Below, in pieces: positions 1 through 8,493 of a stretch of DNA of 64,000 nucleotides. The position numbers and the translations under genes were made by a program. The stretch comes from Streptomyces sp. NWU339 (lineage in GTDB: Bacteria > Actinomycetota > Actinomycetes > Streptomycetales > Streptomycetaceae). The stretch covers positions 80,021 through 144,020 of the forward strand of contig NZ_QFRK01000021.1 in the NCBI RefSeq assembly GCF_003143855.1, written 5' to 3'. Position 1 is the stretch's first letter, and each line of letters begins with the position of its first letter. The notes below the pieces were generated by a model that saw nothing but the letters and a program-made list of their open reading frames with translations, searched no databases and was not told the origin of the DNA.

Positions 1-1631
1 TTCAGTTCCCGGATGCCTTCGATGGTGGCGAGGCCGTCCTTGCGGGACTCCTCCTGACCGGTGCAGATGGTGAAGGTGAGGCAGTCGATGAGGATGTCCT
101 CCTCACGGATGCCCCAGTTGCCGGTCAGGTCGGCGATGAGGCGCTCGGCGATCTCGACCTTCTTCTCGGCGGTGCGGGCCTGGCCCTCCTCGTCGATGGT
201 CAGCGCGATCAGCGCGGCACCGTGCTCCTTGGCCAGTTGCGTGACGCGCGCGAAACGGGACTCGGGGCCGTCGCCGTCCTCGTAGTTGACCGAGTTGATG
301 ACCGCCCGGCCGCCGAGCTTCTCCAGACCGGCCTGGATGACGGGGACCTCGGTGGAGTCCAGCACGATCGGCAGGGTGGAGGCGGTGGCGAACCGGCCGG
401 CCAGTTCCTCCATGTCGGCGACGCCGTCGCGGCCCACGTAGTCCACGCACAGGTCCAGCATGTGCGCGCCCTCGCGGATCTGCTCCCGGGCCATCTCCAC
501 GCAGTTGTCCCAGCGGCCCTCGAGCATCGCCTCACGGAACTTCTTCGACCCGTTGGCGTTCGTCCGCTCACCGATCGCCAGGTAGGAGGTGTCCTGGCGG
601 AAGGGAACGGTCTGGTAGAGGGAGGCCGCACCGGGTTCCGGGCGCGGGTCGCGCTCCGCCGGGGCGAGACCGCGCACGCGCTCCACGAGCTGCCGCAGAT
701 GCTCGGGCGTCGTACCGCAGCAGCCGCCGACCAGGGACAGCCCGTAGTCGCGGACGAAGTTCTCCTGTGCGTCCGCCAGCTCCTTCGGGGACAGCGGGTA
801 CCGCGCGCCGTCCTTGGTGAGTTCCGGCAGACCGGCGTTCGGCATGCACGACAGCGGGATGCGGGAGTGGCGGGCCAGGTAGCGCAGGTGCTCGCTCATC
901 TCGGCCGGGCCGGTCGCGCAGTTCAGGCCGACCATGTCGATGCCCAGCGGTTCCAGCGCGGTGAGCGCGGCGCCGATCTCGGAGCCCAGCAGCATGGTGC
1001 CGGTCGTCTCCACCGTGACCGAAACGATCAGCGGGCCCTCGTGACCGGCGGTCTCCATCGCGCGGCGGGCGGCGATGACGGAGGCCTTGGTCTGCAGCAG
1101 GTCCTGGGTCGTCTCCACCAGCAGCGCGTCCGCGCCGCCCGCGAGCAGGCCCTCGGCGTTCTGCTGGTAGGCGTCCCGGATGGCGGTGAAGGTGGTGTGG
1201 CCGAGGGTGGGCAGCTTGGTGCCGGGGCCCATCGAGCCCAGCACCCAGCGGGGGCGGCCGTCCCGCGCCGTGAACTCGTCCGCCGCCTCGCGGGCGATGC
1301 GCGCACCCGCCTCGGACAGTTCGACGACGCGCTCCGCGATGTCGTACTCGCCCAGGGCGGTGAGGTTGGCTCCGAAGGTGTTGGTCTCGACGCAGTCGAC
1401 CCCGGCGTCGAAGTACGCGGAGTGGACCGAACGGACGATGTCCGGGCGGGTCAGGTTCAGGATCTCGTTGCAGCCCTCGAGGTCCTCGAAGTCTTCGAGC
1501 GTGGGGTCCTGTGCCTGGAGCATGGTGCCCATCGCTCCGTCGGCGACCACCACTCGGGTGGCGAGCGCCTCTCGGAGAGCGGACACACGGGTCCGGCTGT
1601 CGGCGGAAGGGGTCAGCGGCAACGAGGCCAT
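1..1631 (-). CDS. metH: Cobalamin-dependent methionine synthase, N-terminal part
   Basis: Transfers a methyl group from methyltetrahydrofolate to homocysteine through cobalamin, making methionine in the cytoplasm. At least 543 residues are present; the gene runs off the left edge, so the cobalamin-binding and activation domains are outside the window. The homocysteine domain fills about residues 1-330 and shows the zinc ligands Cys238 (in GLNC) and Cys304-Cys305 (in GGCCGTTP). The pterin-binding domain starts near residue 350 and continues to the edge. The ATG lies at 1629-1631. It is transcribed divergently from gylR. No riboswitch was recognised in its leader. The family call is secure; the full length cannot be judged. 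Confidence 0.96.
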   Translation of the reverse strand, partial: MASLPLTPSADSRTRVSALREALATRVVVADGAMGTMLQAQDPTLEDFEDLEGCNEILNLTRPDIVRSVHSAYFDAGVDCVETNTFGANLTALGEYDIAERVVELSEAGARIAREAADEFTARDGRPRWVLGSMGPGTKLPTLGHTTFTAIRDAYQQNAEGLLAGGADALLVETTQDLLQTKASVIAARRAMETAGHEGPLIVSVTVETTGTMLLGSEIGAALTALEPLGIDMVGLNCATGPAEMSEHLRYLARHSRIPLSCMPNAGLPELTKDGARYPLSPKELADAQENFVRDYGLSLVGGCCGTTPEHLRQLVERVRGLAPAERDPRPEPGAASLYQTVPFRQDTSYLAIGERTNANGSKKFREAMLEGRWDNCVEMAREQIREGAHMLDLCVDYVGRDGVADMEELAGRFATASTLPIVLDSTEVPVIQAGLEKLGGRAVINSVNYEDGDGPESRFARVTQLAKEHGAALIALTIDEEGQARTAEKKVEIAERLIADLTGNWGIREEDILIDCLTFTICTGQEESRKDGLATIEGIREL

Positions 1632-1856
1632 GTACGGGGCTCCCTCAGGTGCGACGGCTGTCGGCTTTACGTCTGTCCGAAAAGCACCCTCGTGGTGCTC
1701 CCGGGCAGAGGCACGCCGCCAGGGTATCGGGGACCGCGCCCCGATGTTCGGGATGTCCACTGGTCGGACGAAGATGGCCGGGTCCCGACGTACCGCACGC
1801 GGGTGACACGACGGATGGCGGCGGACCATTGGCGGGAGGTCGACATCGAGCGGTAG

Positions 1857-1875
1857 TGTTCGGCATTGCCGAACA
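1857..1875. promoter_or_regulatory. Probable GylR operator upstream of gylR
   Basis: TGTTCGGCATTGCCGAACA is an inverted repeat with perfect 9-base arms around one central base, 50 bases before the gylR start codon. GylR is known in Streptomyces to repress its own gene and the glycerol operon. A close variant lies upstream of glpF at 2978-2996, which supports the assignment. Confidence 0.75.
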
Positions 1876-1924
1876 GTGGCAGCGGCCGCGTGCGACGGTC
1901 GTAGGGGACGGAGGCAGCACGGCG

Positions 1925-2689
1925 ATGGCACGGAACATCCAGTCGCTCGAACGGGCGGCGGCGATGCTGCGCCTGCTGGCGGGTGGCGAGCGGCGGCTCG
2001 GCCTGTCGGACATCGCCTCGTCCCTGGGCCTCGCCAAGGGCACCGCCCACGGCATCCTGCGCACCCTCCAGCACGAGGGCTTCGTCGAGCAGGACGACGC
2101 CTCCGGGCGCTACCAGCTGGGCGCCGAGCTGCTGCGCCTGGGCACCACGTACCTCGACGTGCACGAGCTGCGGGCACGCGCCCTGGTCTGGACCGACGAC
2201 CTGGCCCGCTCCAGCGGCGAGAGCGTCTACCTCGGCGTGCTGCACCAGCAGGGCGTGCTGATCGTGCACCACGTGTTCCGGCCCGACGACAGCCGGCAGG
2301 TCCTGGAGATCGGGGCCATGCAGCCGCTGCACTCCACGGCCCTGGGCAAGGTGCTGTCGGCTTACGACCCGGTGGCGCACAGCGAGGCCCTGGAGGCCGA
2401 CCGCAAGGCGTTCACCGACCGCACGGTGTGCGAGCCGGACGCCTTCGAGCGCATCCTCGACCTCACCCGCGCGCGCGGGTACGCGGCGGACGTCGAGGAG
2501 ACCTGGGAGGGCGTGGCCTCGATCGCGGCCCCCGTCCACGACCGGCGGCGGATGCCGGTCGGCGCGGTCGGCGTCACGGGTGCGGTGGAGCGGCTGCGGC
2601 AGGGCGGCGAGCTGCGTCCGGAGCTGATCGCGGCGGTGCGGGACTGCGCCCGCGCGGTGTCGCGGGACCTGGGCGCCCGGCGGTTCTGA
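1925..2689 (+). CDS. gylR: Glycerol operon regulator GylR (IclR family)
   Basis: A 254-residue IclR-family repressor, the usual length for GylR. A winged helix-turn-helix occupies about residues 1-65 (LSDIASSLGLAKGTAHGILR), followed by the effector-binding IclR domain with the typical MQPLHSTALGKVLSAY segment. The ATG at 1925 was chosen because GGAGG lies ten bases upstream and the family start fits; the frame stays open further upstream. It precedes glpF-glpK-glpD, its known target operon, which is induced by glycerol through glycerol 3-phosphate. Matching palindromes lie before both gylR and glpF. Confidence 0.95.
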   Translation: MARNIQSLERAAAMLRLLAGGERRLGLSDIASSLGLAKGTAHGILRTLQHEGFVEQDDASGRYQLGAELLRLGTTYLDVHELRARALVWTDDLARSSGESVYLGVLHQQGVLIVHHVFRPDDSRQVLEIGAMQPLHSTALGKVLSAYDPVAHSEALEADRKAFTDRTVCEPDAFERILDLTRARGYAADVEETWEGVASIAAPVHDRRRMPVGAVGVTGAVERLRQGGELRPELIAAVRDCARAVSRDLGARRF

Positions 2690-2736
2690 GCGGGCCGGGC
2701 AGGCACGGGCGGAACGAACACACTCCGAAGAGCGGG

Positions 2737-2758
2737 CGGGACGCCGTACGGCGTCCCG
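2737..2758. terminator. Palindrome after gylR
   Basis: GGGACGCCGTACGGCGTCCC is a perfect 20-base palindrome, extendable by one C-G pair, starting 48 bases after the gylR stop. As RNA it folds into a hairpin with a GTAC loop. A terminator for gylR is most likely; a regulator site is possible. Confidence 0.55.
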
Positions 2759-2873
2759 GCCGTCGCCGTGCCCGGGGTCGGGCGAACCGGCTGGACTCCG
2801 ACACGACAGGAACTCCGACAGAACAGACGGATCCCGCAGACCCCCGGCGAAGACCGGCGACTCGACCCAGTCG

Positions 2874-2909
2874 ATGCAGCCGGTGCAGCGGGTGCAGCGG
2901 GTGCAGCCG
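2874..2909 (+). repeat. Four tandem 9-base repeats before the glycerol operon
   Basis: Four direct copies of a nine-base unit (GTGCAGCGG and one-base or two-base variants) lie in the gylR-glpF spacer, about 70 bases before the glpF-side operator. They are noncoding here. No function is known to me. Confidence 0.8.
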
Positions 2910-2977
2910 GTAACAATCGCACTTTCGGCAACCAAGCCCTTGACGTGTGTGCGAGGCGGAGAAAGACTCCCGTCCAT

Positions 2978-2996
2978 CGGTCGGCATTGTCGAACA
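2978..2996. promoter_or_regulatory. Probable GylR operator of the glycerol operon
   Basis: CGGTCGGCATTGTCGAACA matches the palindrome upstream of gylR at 16 of 19 positions. It sits about 130 bases before the glpF start, where a repressor would cover the operon promoter. The -10 and -35 could not be fixed with confidence. Confidence 0.65.
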
Positions 2997-3122
2997 ACTA
3001 CCGGCAATACGCGTTAGGGTGTGACAACGCCAAGGGCCGACATCGCTCTCACCCCTGAGTGCGCCGATCCCCGGCGGGACCCGGGGGTCGGCTTCCCTGG
3101 ACGAAGGACAAAGGAGTCGCGG

Positions 3123-3917
3123 GTGTCCAGCTCCGACATCTTCATCGGCGAGACCCTCGGTACCGCCGTACTCATCCTGCTCGGCGGCGGCGTCTGCGCC
3201 GCCGTGACGCTGAAGGCCTCGAAGGCCCGTAACGCCGGCTGGCTCGCCATCGCCTTCGGGTGGGGCTTCGCCGTCATGACGGCGGTGTACATCGCGGGGC
3301 CGCTCTCCGGCGCCCACCTCAACCCGGCCGTGACCCTGGCTCTCGCCGTCAAGGACGGCGAGTGGAGCAACGTTCCGGTCTACTTCGCCGGAGAGTTCCT
3401 CGGCGCGATGATCGGCGCGGCGCTGGTCTGGGTGGCGTACTACGGACAGTTCCAGGCCCACCTGACCGACCAGGAGATCGTCGGCGGTCCGGGCGCGCAG
3501 GCCGCCGCGGCCAAGGCCGTCGAGGCACAGGAGAAGGGCGCCGGCCCCGTGCTCGGCATCTTCTCCACCGGTCCGGAGATCCGGAACGCGGTGCAGAACC
3601 TCGCCACCGAGATCATCGGCACCATGGTGCTGCTGCTCGCCGTGCTCACCCAGGGCCTGAACGCCGAGGGCAACGGCCTCGGGGTGCTGGGCGGTCTCAT
3701 CACGGCGCTCGTGGTGGTCGCCATCGGCCTGTCCCTCGGCGGCCCGACCGGCTACGCGATCAACCCGGCCCGCGACCTCGGCCCGCGCATCGTGCACGCC
3801 CTGCTGCCGCTGCCCAACAAAGGCGGCTCCGACTGGTCCTACGCCTGGGTCCCGGTCGTCGGTCCGCTGATCGGCGGCGCCCTCGCGGCAGGCTTCTACA
3901 ACATCGTCCTCGCCTGA
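3123..3917 (+). CDS. glpF: Glycerol uptake facilitator
   Basis: Membrane channel of the major intrinsic protein family that passes glycerol into the cell; 264 residues. Both pore signatures are present: HLNPAV (Asn67) and AINPARDLGPR near residue 222, where the Asp after the second NPA box marks the glycerol-conducting branch over water-only aquaporins. The GTG at 3123 is preceded by AAAGGAG with six bases of spacing. It is the first gene of the glpF-glpK-glpD operon (gylCAB in Streptomyces), so uptake, phosphorylation and oxidation of glycerol are co-expressed and repressed by GylR. Confidence 0.95.
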   Translation: MSSSDIFIGETLGTAVLILLGGGVCAAVTLKASKARNAGWLAIAFGWGFAVMTAVYIAGPLSGAHLNPAVTLALAVKDGEWSNVPVYFAGEFLGAMIGAALVWVAYYGQFQAHLTDQEIVGGPGAQAAAAKAVEAQEKGAGPVLGIFSTGPEIRNAVQNLATEIIGTMVLLLAVLTQGLNAEGNGLGVLGGLITALVVVAIGLSLGGPTGYAINPARDLGPRIVHALLPLPNKGGSDWSYAWVPVVGPLIGGALAAGFYNIVLA

Positions 3918-4003
3918 CGGCGACCCTGCTGCCGCGCAACCCCGAGTCTTGTGGAAGCGCCGTCCGTACAGCCCCGTAATCAAGGAACCCCCAGGAGCAC
4001 ACA

Positions 4004-5563
4004 GTGACCGACGACCAGACCGCCGGCATCGCCTCCCACGGCCACGGCCCGTTCATCGCCGCCATCGACCAGGGCACGACCTCCTCCCGCTGCATCGTCT
4101 TCGACCGCGACGGCCGCATCGTCGCCGTCGACCAGAAGGAACACGAGCAGATCTTCCCCAAGCCGGGCTGGGTCGAACACGACGCCACCGAGATCTGGAC
4201 CAACGTCCAGGAGGTCGTCGCCGGTGCCATCGAGAAGGCCGGCATCACCCGGGACGACATCAAGGCCATCGGCATCACCAACCAGCGCGAGACCACCGTC
4301 CTGTGGGACAGGAACACCGGTGAGCCCGTCCACAACGCCATCGTCTGGCAGGACACCCGCACCGACGCCCTGTGCCGCGAACTCGGCCGCAACGTCGGCC
4401 AGGACCGTTTCCGCCGCGAGACCGGTCTCCCCCTCGCCTCCTACTTCGCCGGCCCCAAGGCCCGCTGGTTGCTCGACAACGTCGAGGGTCTCAAGGAACG
4501 CGCCGAGGCGGGCGACATCCTCTTCGGCACCATGGACACCTGGGTCATCTGGAACCTGACCGGCGGTACGGACGGCGGCCACCACGTCACCGACGTCACC
4601 AACGCCTCCCGCACGATGCTGATGAACCTGCACACCATGCAGTGGGACGAGAGGATCGCCGAGTCCATCGGCGTCCCGACGGCGATGCTGCCCGAGATCC
4701 GCTCCTCCTCCGAGGTCTACGGCGAGATCAAGGGCGGCAGCCTGGGCGACCTGCTCGGCGGTGTCCCGGTCGCCTCCGCGCTCGGCGACCAGCAGGCCGC
4801 CCTGTTCGGCCAGACCTGTTTCGCCGAGGGCGAGACCAAGTCGACGTACGGCACCGGCACCTTCATGGTGATGAACACCGGTGACAAGATCATCAACTCC
4901 TACAGCGGCCTGCTGACCACCGTCGGCTACCAGATCGGCGGCCAGAAGCCGGTCTACGCCCTGGAGGGCTCCATCGCGGTCACCGGCGCGCTGGTGCAGT
5001 GGATGCGCGACCAGATGGGCCTGATCTCCACCGCAGCCGAGATCGAGACGCTCGCGCTCTCGGTCGAGGACAACGGCGGCGCCTACTTCGTGCCGGCCTT
5101 CTCCGGTCTGTTCGCCCCCTACTGGCGCTCCGACGCCCGCGGTGTGATCGCCGGCCTGACCCGGTACGTCACCAAGGCACACCTCGCGCGCGCCGTCCTG
5201 GAGGCCACCGCCTGGCAGACCCGGGAGATCGCCGACGCCATGACGAAGGACTCCGGCGTCGAACTGACCGCCCTCAAGGTCGACGGCGGCATGACCTCCA
5301 ACAACCTGCTGATGCAGACCCTCTCGGACTTCCTGGACGCGCCCGTGGTGCGTCCCATGGTCGCCGAGACCACCTGCCTCGGCGCCGCCTACGCCGCCGG
5401 CCTCGCCGTCGGCTTCTGGAACAGCACCGACGACCTGCGCGCCAACTGGCGACGGGCCGCCGAGTGGACCCCCCGCATGGACGCGGAGATCCGCGACCGT
5501 GAGTACAAGAGCTGGCTCAAGGCCGTCGAGCGGACCATGGGCTGGCTCGGCGACGAAGACTGA
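4004..5563 (+). CDS. glpK: Glycerol kinase
   Basis: Phosphorylates glycerol with ATP to sn-glycerol 3-phosphate, trapping it in the cell; 519 residues, slightly longer than the usual 500 because of a 16-residue N-terminal extension. The FGGY-kinase phosphate loop DQGTTSSR is at residues 22-29, and the second-domain motifs KVDGGMTSNNLLMQ and TTCLGAAYAAG are near the C-terminus. The GTG start has AGGAG seven bases upstream. It follows glpF by 86 bases and precedes glpD by 29, as in the gylCAB operon (gylA). Confidence 0.96.
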   Translation: MTDDQTAGIASHGHGPFIAAIDQGTTSSRCIVFDRDGRIVAVDQKEHEQIFPKPGWVEHDATEIWTNVQEVVAGAIEKAGITRDDIKAIGITNQRETTVLWDRNTGEPVHNAIVWQDTRTDALCRELGRNVGQDRFRRETGLPLASYFAGPKARWLLDNVEGLKERAEAGDILFGTMDTWVIWNLTGGTDGGHHVTDVTNASRTMLMNLHTMQWDERIAESIGVPTAMLPEIRSSSEVYGEIKGGSLGDLLGGVPVASALGDQQAALFGQTCFAEGETKSTYGTGTFMVMNTGDKIINSYSGLLTTVGYQIGGQKPVYALEGSIAVTGALVQWMRDQMGLISTAAEIETLALSVEDNGGAYFVPAFSGLFAPYWRSDARGVIAGLTRYVTKAHLARAVLEATAWQTREIADAMTKDSGVELTALKVDGGMTSNNLLMQTLSDFLDAPVVRPMVAETTCLGAAYAAGLAVGFWNSTDDLRANWRRAAEWTPRMDAEIRDREYKSWLKAVERTMGWLGDED

Positions 5564-5592
5564 CACAGCCCGACGAGGAGCAAGAACCCGAC

Positions 5593-7209
5593 ATGACCAC
5601 TCAGTCCACCCTGCAGTCCGTGCCTGCCCTGGGGACGCGCCCGGCCTCCTGCTCGAACCCGAGCCGGGCCGAGACCCGGGAGCGGCTCGCCAAGGCGTCG
5701 TACGACCTTCTCGTGATCGGCGGCGGCATCCTGGGCATCTCCACCGCCTGGCACGCCGCGCAGTCCGGCCTCAGGGTGGCACTGGTGGACGCCGGCGACT
5801 TCGCCGGCGCCACCTCCTCCGCCTCCTCCAAGCTCCTCCACGGCGGTCTGCGCTATCTGCAGACCGGCGCGGTGAAGCTGGTGGCGGAGAACCACTTCGA
5901 GCGCCGTGCGGTCTCCCGCCAGGTGGCCCCCCACCTGGCGAACCCGCTCACGTTCTACCTCCCCGTGTACCGGGGCGGGCCGCACGGCGCGGCGAAGCTC
6001 GGCGCCGGCGTCCTCGCGTACTCGGCGCTCTCGGCGTTCGGCGACGGCGTCGGCCACCTGCTCTCCCCCACCAAGGCCGCGCGGGACGTGCCGGAGCTGC
6101 GCACCGACAACCTCAAGGCCGTGGCCGTGTACGGCGACGACCAGATGAACGACGCGCGGATGGCGCTGATGACGGTCCGCGCGGCGGCCGATTCGGGCGC
6201 GGTCGTCCTCAACCACGCCGAGGTGACCGGTCTGCGGTTCACCCGGGGCCGGGTGACCGGCGCCGAGCTGCGCGACCGGCTGTCGGGCGACGAGTTCGGC
6301 GTCGACGCCCGCCTCGTGCTGAACGCGACCGGACCGTGGGTCGATCACCTGCGCCGGATGGAGGACCCGAACGCGGCACCGTCCGTCCGGCTGTCGAAGG
6401 GCGCGCACCTGGTCCTGAAGCGGACCTCCCCGTGGAAGGCCGCCCTGGCCACACCGATCGACAAGTACCGCATCACCTTCGCCCTCCCCTGGGAGGACAT
6501 GCTGCTGCTCGGCACGACCGACGAGGAGTTCGAGGGCGACCCGGCGGATGTCGCGGTCACCGAGAAGGACACCGCCCAGATACTCGACGAGGCCGCGTTC
6601 TCCATCCGCGACCAGCAGCTGGACCGCGATCTGATCACGTACTCGTTCGCGGGCCTGAGGGTGCTTCCGGGCGGCCCCGGGGACACGTCGAAGGCCAAGC
6701 GGGAGACGGTCGTCAGCGAGGGCCGCGGCGGGATGCTGTCCGTCGCGGGCGGCAAGTGGACCACCTTCCGTCACATCGGCCGTACGGTGATGCGCAAGCT
6801 CCAGGAGCTGCCGGGCCACCCCCTGGGCGACGACTTCGAGCCGGTCGCGTCGCTGCCGAGGAAACTGCCGCTGCCCGGTGTGGCCAATCCGCGCGCGGTC
6901 GCCCACCGTCTGCTGGTCGACCACCCGGCACCCGGCCCGCGGATGGCGGCGGACACCGCCCGGCACCTGGCGACCCACTACGGTTCGCTGGCCTTCGACA
7001 TCGCCCGGCTGGCCAATGACGACCCGCGGCTGGCCCGACGTGTCCACCCGGATGCCCCGGAGATCTGGGCGCAGGTCGTCTGGGCCCGGGACCACGAGTG
7101 GGCCGAGACGGCGGACGACGTGCTCCGCCGCCGCACGACCCTGACGATCCGGGGGCTGGCCACGGACGAGGTCCGCGCCGGGGTTCAGGACGTGCTCGAC
7201 GAGAAGTAG
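5593..7209 (+). CDS. glpD: Aerobic glycerol-3-phosphate dehydrogenase
   Basis: FAD flavoenzyme oxidising glycerol 3-phosphate to dihydroxyacetone phosphate and feeding electrons to quinone at the membrane; 538 residues. The dinucleotide-binding GGGILG is near residue 44 and is followed by the GlpD signature SSASSKLLHGGLRYL. The C-terminal DAO domain ends in the region with WARDHEWAETADDVLRRRT. It is the last gene of the operon (gylB) and is closed by a strong hairpin at 7221-7254. GAGGAG lies about twelve bases before the ATG, a little far but the only candidate. Confidence 0.95.
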   Translation: MTTQSTLQSVPALGTRPASCSNPSRAETRERLAKASYDLLVIGGGILGISTAWHAAQSGLRVALVDAGDFAGATSSASSKLLHGGLRYLQTGAVKLVAENHFERRAVSRQVAPHLANPLTFYLPVYRGGPHGAAKLGAGVLAYSALSAFGDGVGHLLSPTKAARDVPELRTDNLKAVAVYGDDQMNDARMALMTVRAAADSGAVVLNHAEVTGLRFTRGRVTGAELRDRLSGDEFGVDARLVLNATGPWVDHLRRMEDPNAAPSVRLSKGAHLVLKRTSPWKAALATPIDKYRITFALPWEDMLLLGTTDEEFEGDPADVAVTEKDTAQILDEAAFSIRDQQLDRDLITYSFAGLRVLPGGPGDTSKAKRETVVSEGRGGMLSVAGGKWTTFRHIGRTVMRKLQELPGHPLGDDFEPVASLPRKLPLPGVANPRAVAHRLLVDHPAPGPRMAADTARHLATHYGSLAFDIARLANDDPRLARRVHPDAPEIWAQVVWARDHEWAETADDVLRRRTTLTIRGLATDEVRAGVQDVLDEK

Positions 7210-7220
7210 GGGACGGGGCG

Positions 7221-7254
7221 CCGGCACCGGCTCCCCCACGGGAGCCGGTGCCGG
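7221..7254 (+). terminator. Terminator of the glycerol operon
   Basis: Perfect 15-base arms (7221-7235 and 7240-7254) with a four-base loop start 12 bases after the glpD stop. There is no T-run, as is usual for Streptomyces. Confidence 0.85.
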
Positions 7255-7429
7255 GAAGGGACGCCACCGGGCCGCTCGCGCTCCCGGACCGCTCCGGCCA
7301 CCGCGGGGTGTTTCCGGGTGCCTCCCAGGGCAGTCTTCGGTCATTCCCCTAGCAAAGGGGCTGCGTACGCCCCCTTGGCACGCCGTAAGGTTGGTGCGTA
7401 CGCGAGGGCACGTCGGAAGGAGGCGCTGG

Positions 7430-8416
7430 GTGATCGAGCTCGAGGGGGTTCCCGAGCTGATCGACCCGGTCATGGTGGCCGCGTTCGAGGGCTGGAACGA
7501 CGCCGGCGACGCCGCCTCCACCGCGGTCGCGCATCTGGACAGGGAATGGAAGGGCGAGGTGTTCGCGGCGCTGGACGCCGAGGACTACTACGACTTCCAG
7601 GTGAACCGGCCCACGGTGTTCATGGACGGCGGGGTCCGCAAGGTCACCTGGCCGACGACGCGGTTGTCGGTGGTCCGGGTCGGCGGCGACAAGCCACGCG
7701 ATCTGGTGCTGGTCCGCGGTATCGAGCCGTCCATGCGCTGGCGCTCGTTCTGCAACGAACTGCTGGGGTTCGCCCATGAACTCGGGGTGGAGATGGTGGT
7801 CGTCCTGGGCGCCCTGCTCGGTGACACCCCGCACACCCGTCCGGTCCCGATCAGCGGGACCACGTCCGATCCGGACCTGGCCCGCCGTATGGATCTGGAG
7901 GAGACCAAGTACGAGGGCCCCACGGGGATCGTCGGCATCCTCCAGGAGGCGTGCACGCACGCCGGTGTCCCGGCGGTCTCACTGTGGGCCGCGGTCCCGC
8001 ACTACGTGTCGCAGCCGCCCAACCCGAAGGCGACGCTGGCCCTCCTGAACCGGCTCGAGGACCTGATCGACGTGCGCATCCCGCTGGGCGAACTGTCCGA
8101 GGACGCGCGCGCCTGGCAGGTGGGAGTGGACCAACTGGCCGCCGAGGACAGCGAGGTCGCCGAGTACGTCCAGTCGCTGGAGGAGGCCCGGGACACCGCC
8201 GAGCTGCCGGAGGCATCGGGCGAGGCGATCGCCCGCGAGTTCGAGCGCTATCTGCGCCGCCGTGACGGTGGGTCCGGCCCGCCGCAGCCCGGTGGGCACG
8301 CCACGGCCGACGGCGGGGACGGCCCGTCGTTCCGACGGGAGGGCCCGGGCAGCCGGCCCCGCTCGCCGAATCCGCCGAAGCCGGACGCGGACGGCGAGGA
8401 TTCCTCGGAGGACTGA
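7430..8416 (+). CDS. parJ: PAC2-family protein, ParJ ortholog
   Basis: 328 residues with a PAC2 domain over about residues 1-250 (LIDPVMVAAFEGWNDAGDAA) and a charged, proline-rich disordered tail rich in Gly, Pro and Ser. The S. coelicolor protein at this location beside the glycerol operon is ParJ, which binds ParA and controls its polymerisation during sporulation; the assignment rests on family and gene order. The GTG at 7430 was preferred because GGAAGGAGG lies six bases upstream. It is convergent with mshC across a 38-base palindrome. Confidence 0.85.
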   Translation: MIELEGVPELIDPVMVAAFEGWNDAGDAASTAVAHLDREWKGEVFAALDAEDYYDFQVNRPTVFMDGGVRKVTWPTTRLSVVRVGGDKPRDLVLVRGIEPSMRWRSFCNELLGFAHELGVEMVVVLGALLGDTPHTRPVPISGTTSDPDLARRMDLEETKYEGPTGIVGILQEACTHAGVPAVSLWAAVPHYVSQPPNPKATLALLNRLEDLIDVRIPLGELSEDARAWQVGVDQLAAEDSEVAEYVQSLEEARDTAELPEASGEAIAREFERYLRRRDGGSGPPQPGGHATADGGDGPSFRREGPGSRPRSPNPPKPDADGEDSSED

Positions 8417-8423
8417 CCGGAAC

Positions 8424-8461
8424 GAGGGGGGTGCCCCGTCCATGGACGGGGCACCCCCCTC
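8424..8461. terminator. Bidirectional terminator between parJ and mshC
   Basis: A perfect 38-base palindrome centred on CCATGG lies between two convergent genes, eight bases after the parJ stop and 32 bases beyond the mshC stop. It would form the same hairpin in both transcripts. Confidence 0.9.
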
Positions 8462-8493
8462 GGCCGTTCGCTCCTGTCGTGGGGCGCCGACGG

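Noticed and set aside
222..1856. Long open frame antisense to metH
   Set aside because: High GC opens antisense frames; the minus strand carries the metH zinc-binding Cys motifs.
1632..1924. Cobalamin or SAM riboswitch in the metH leader
   Set aside because: No conserved riboswitch core was found on the metH strand.
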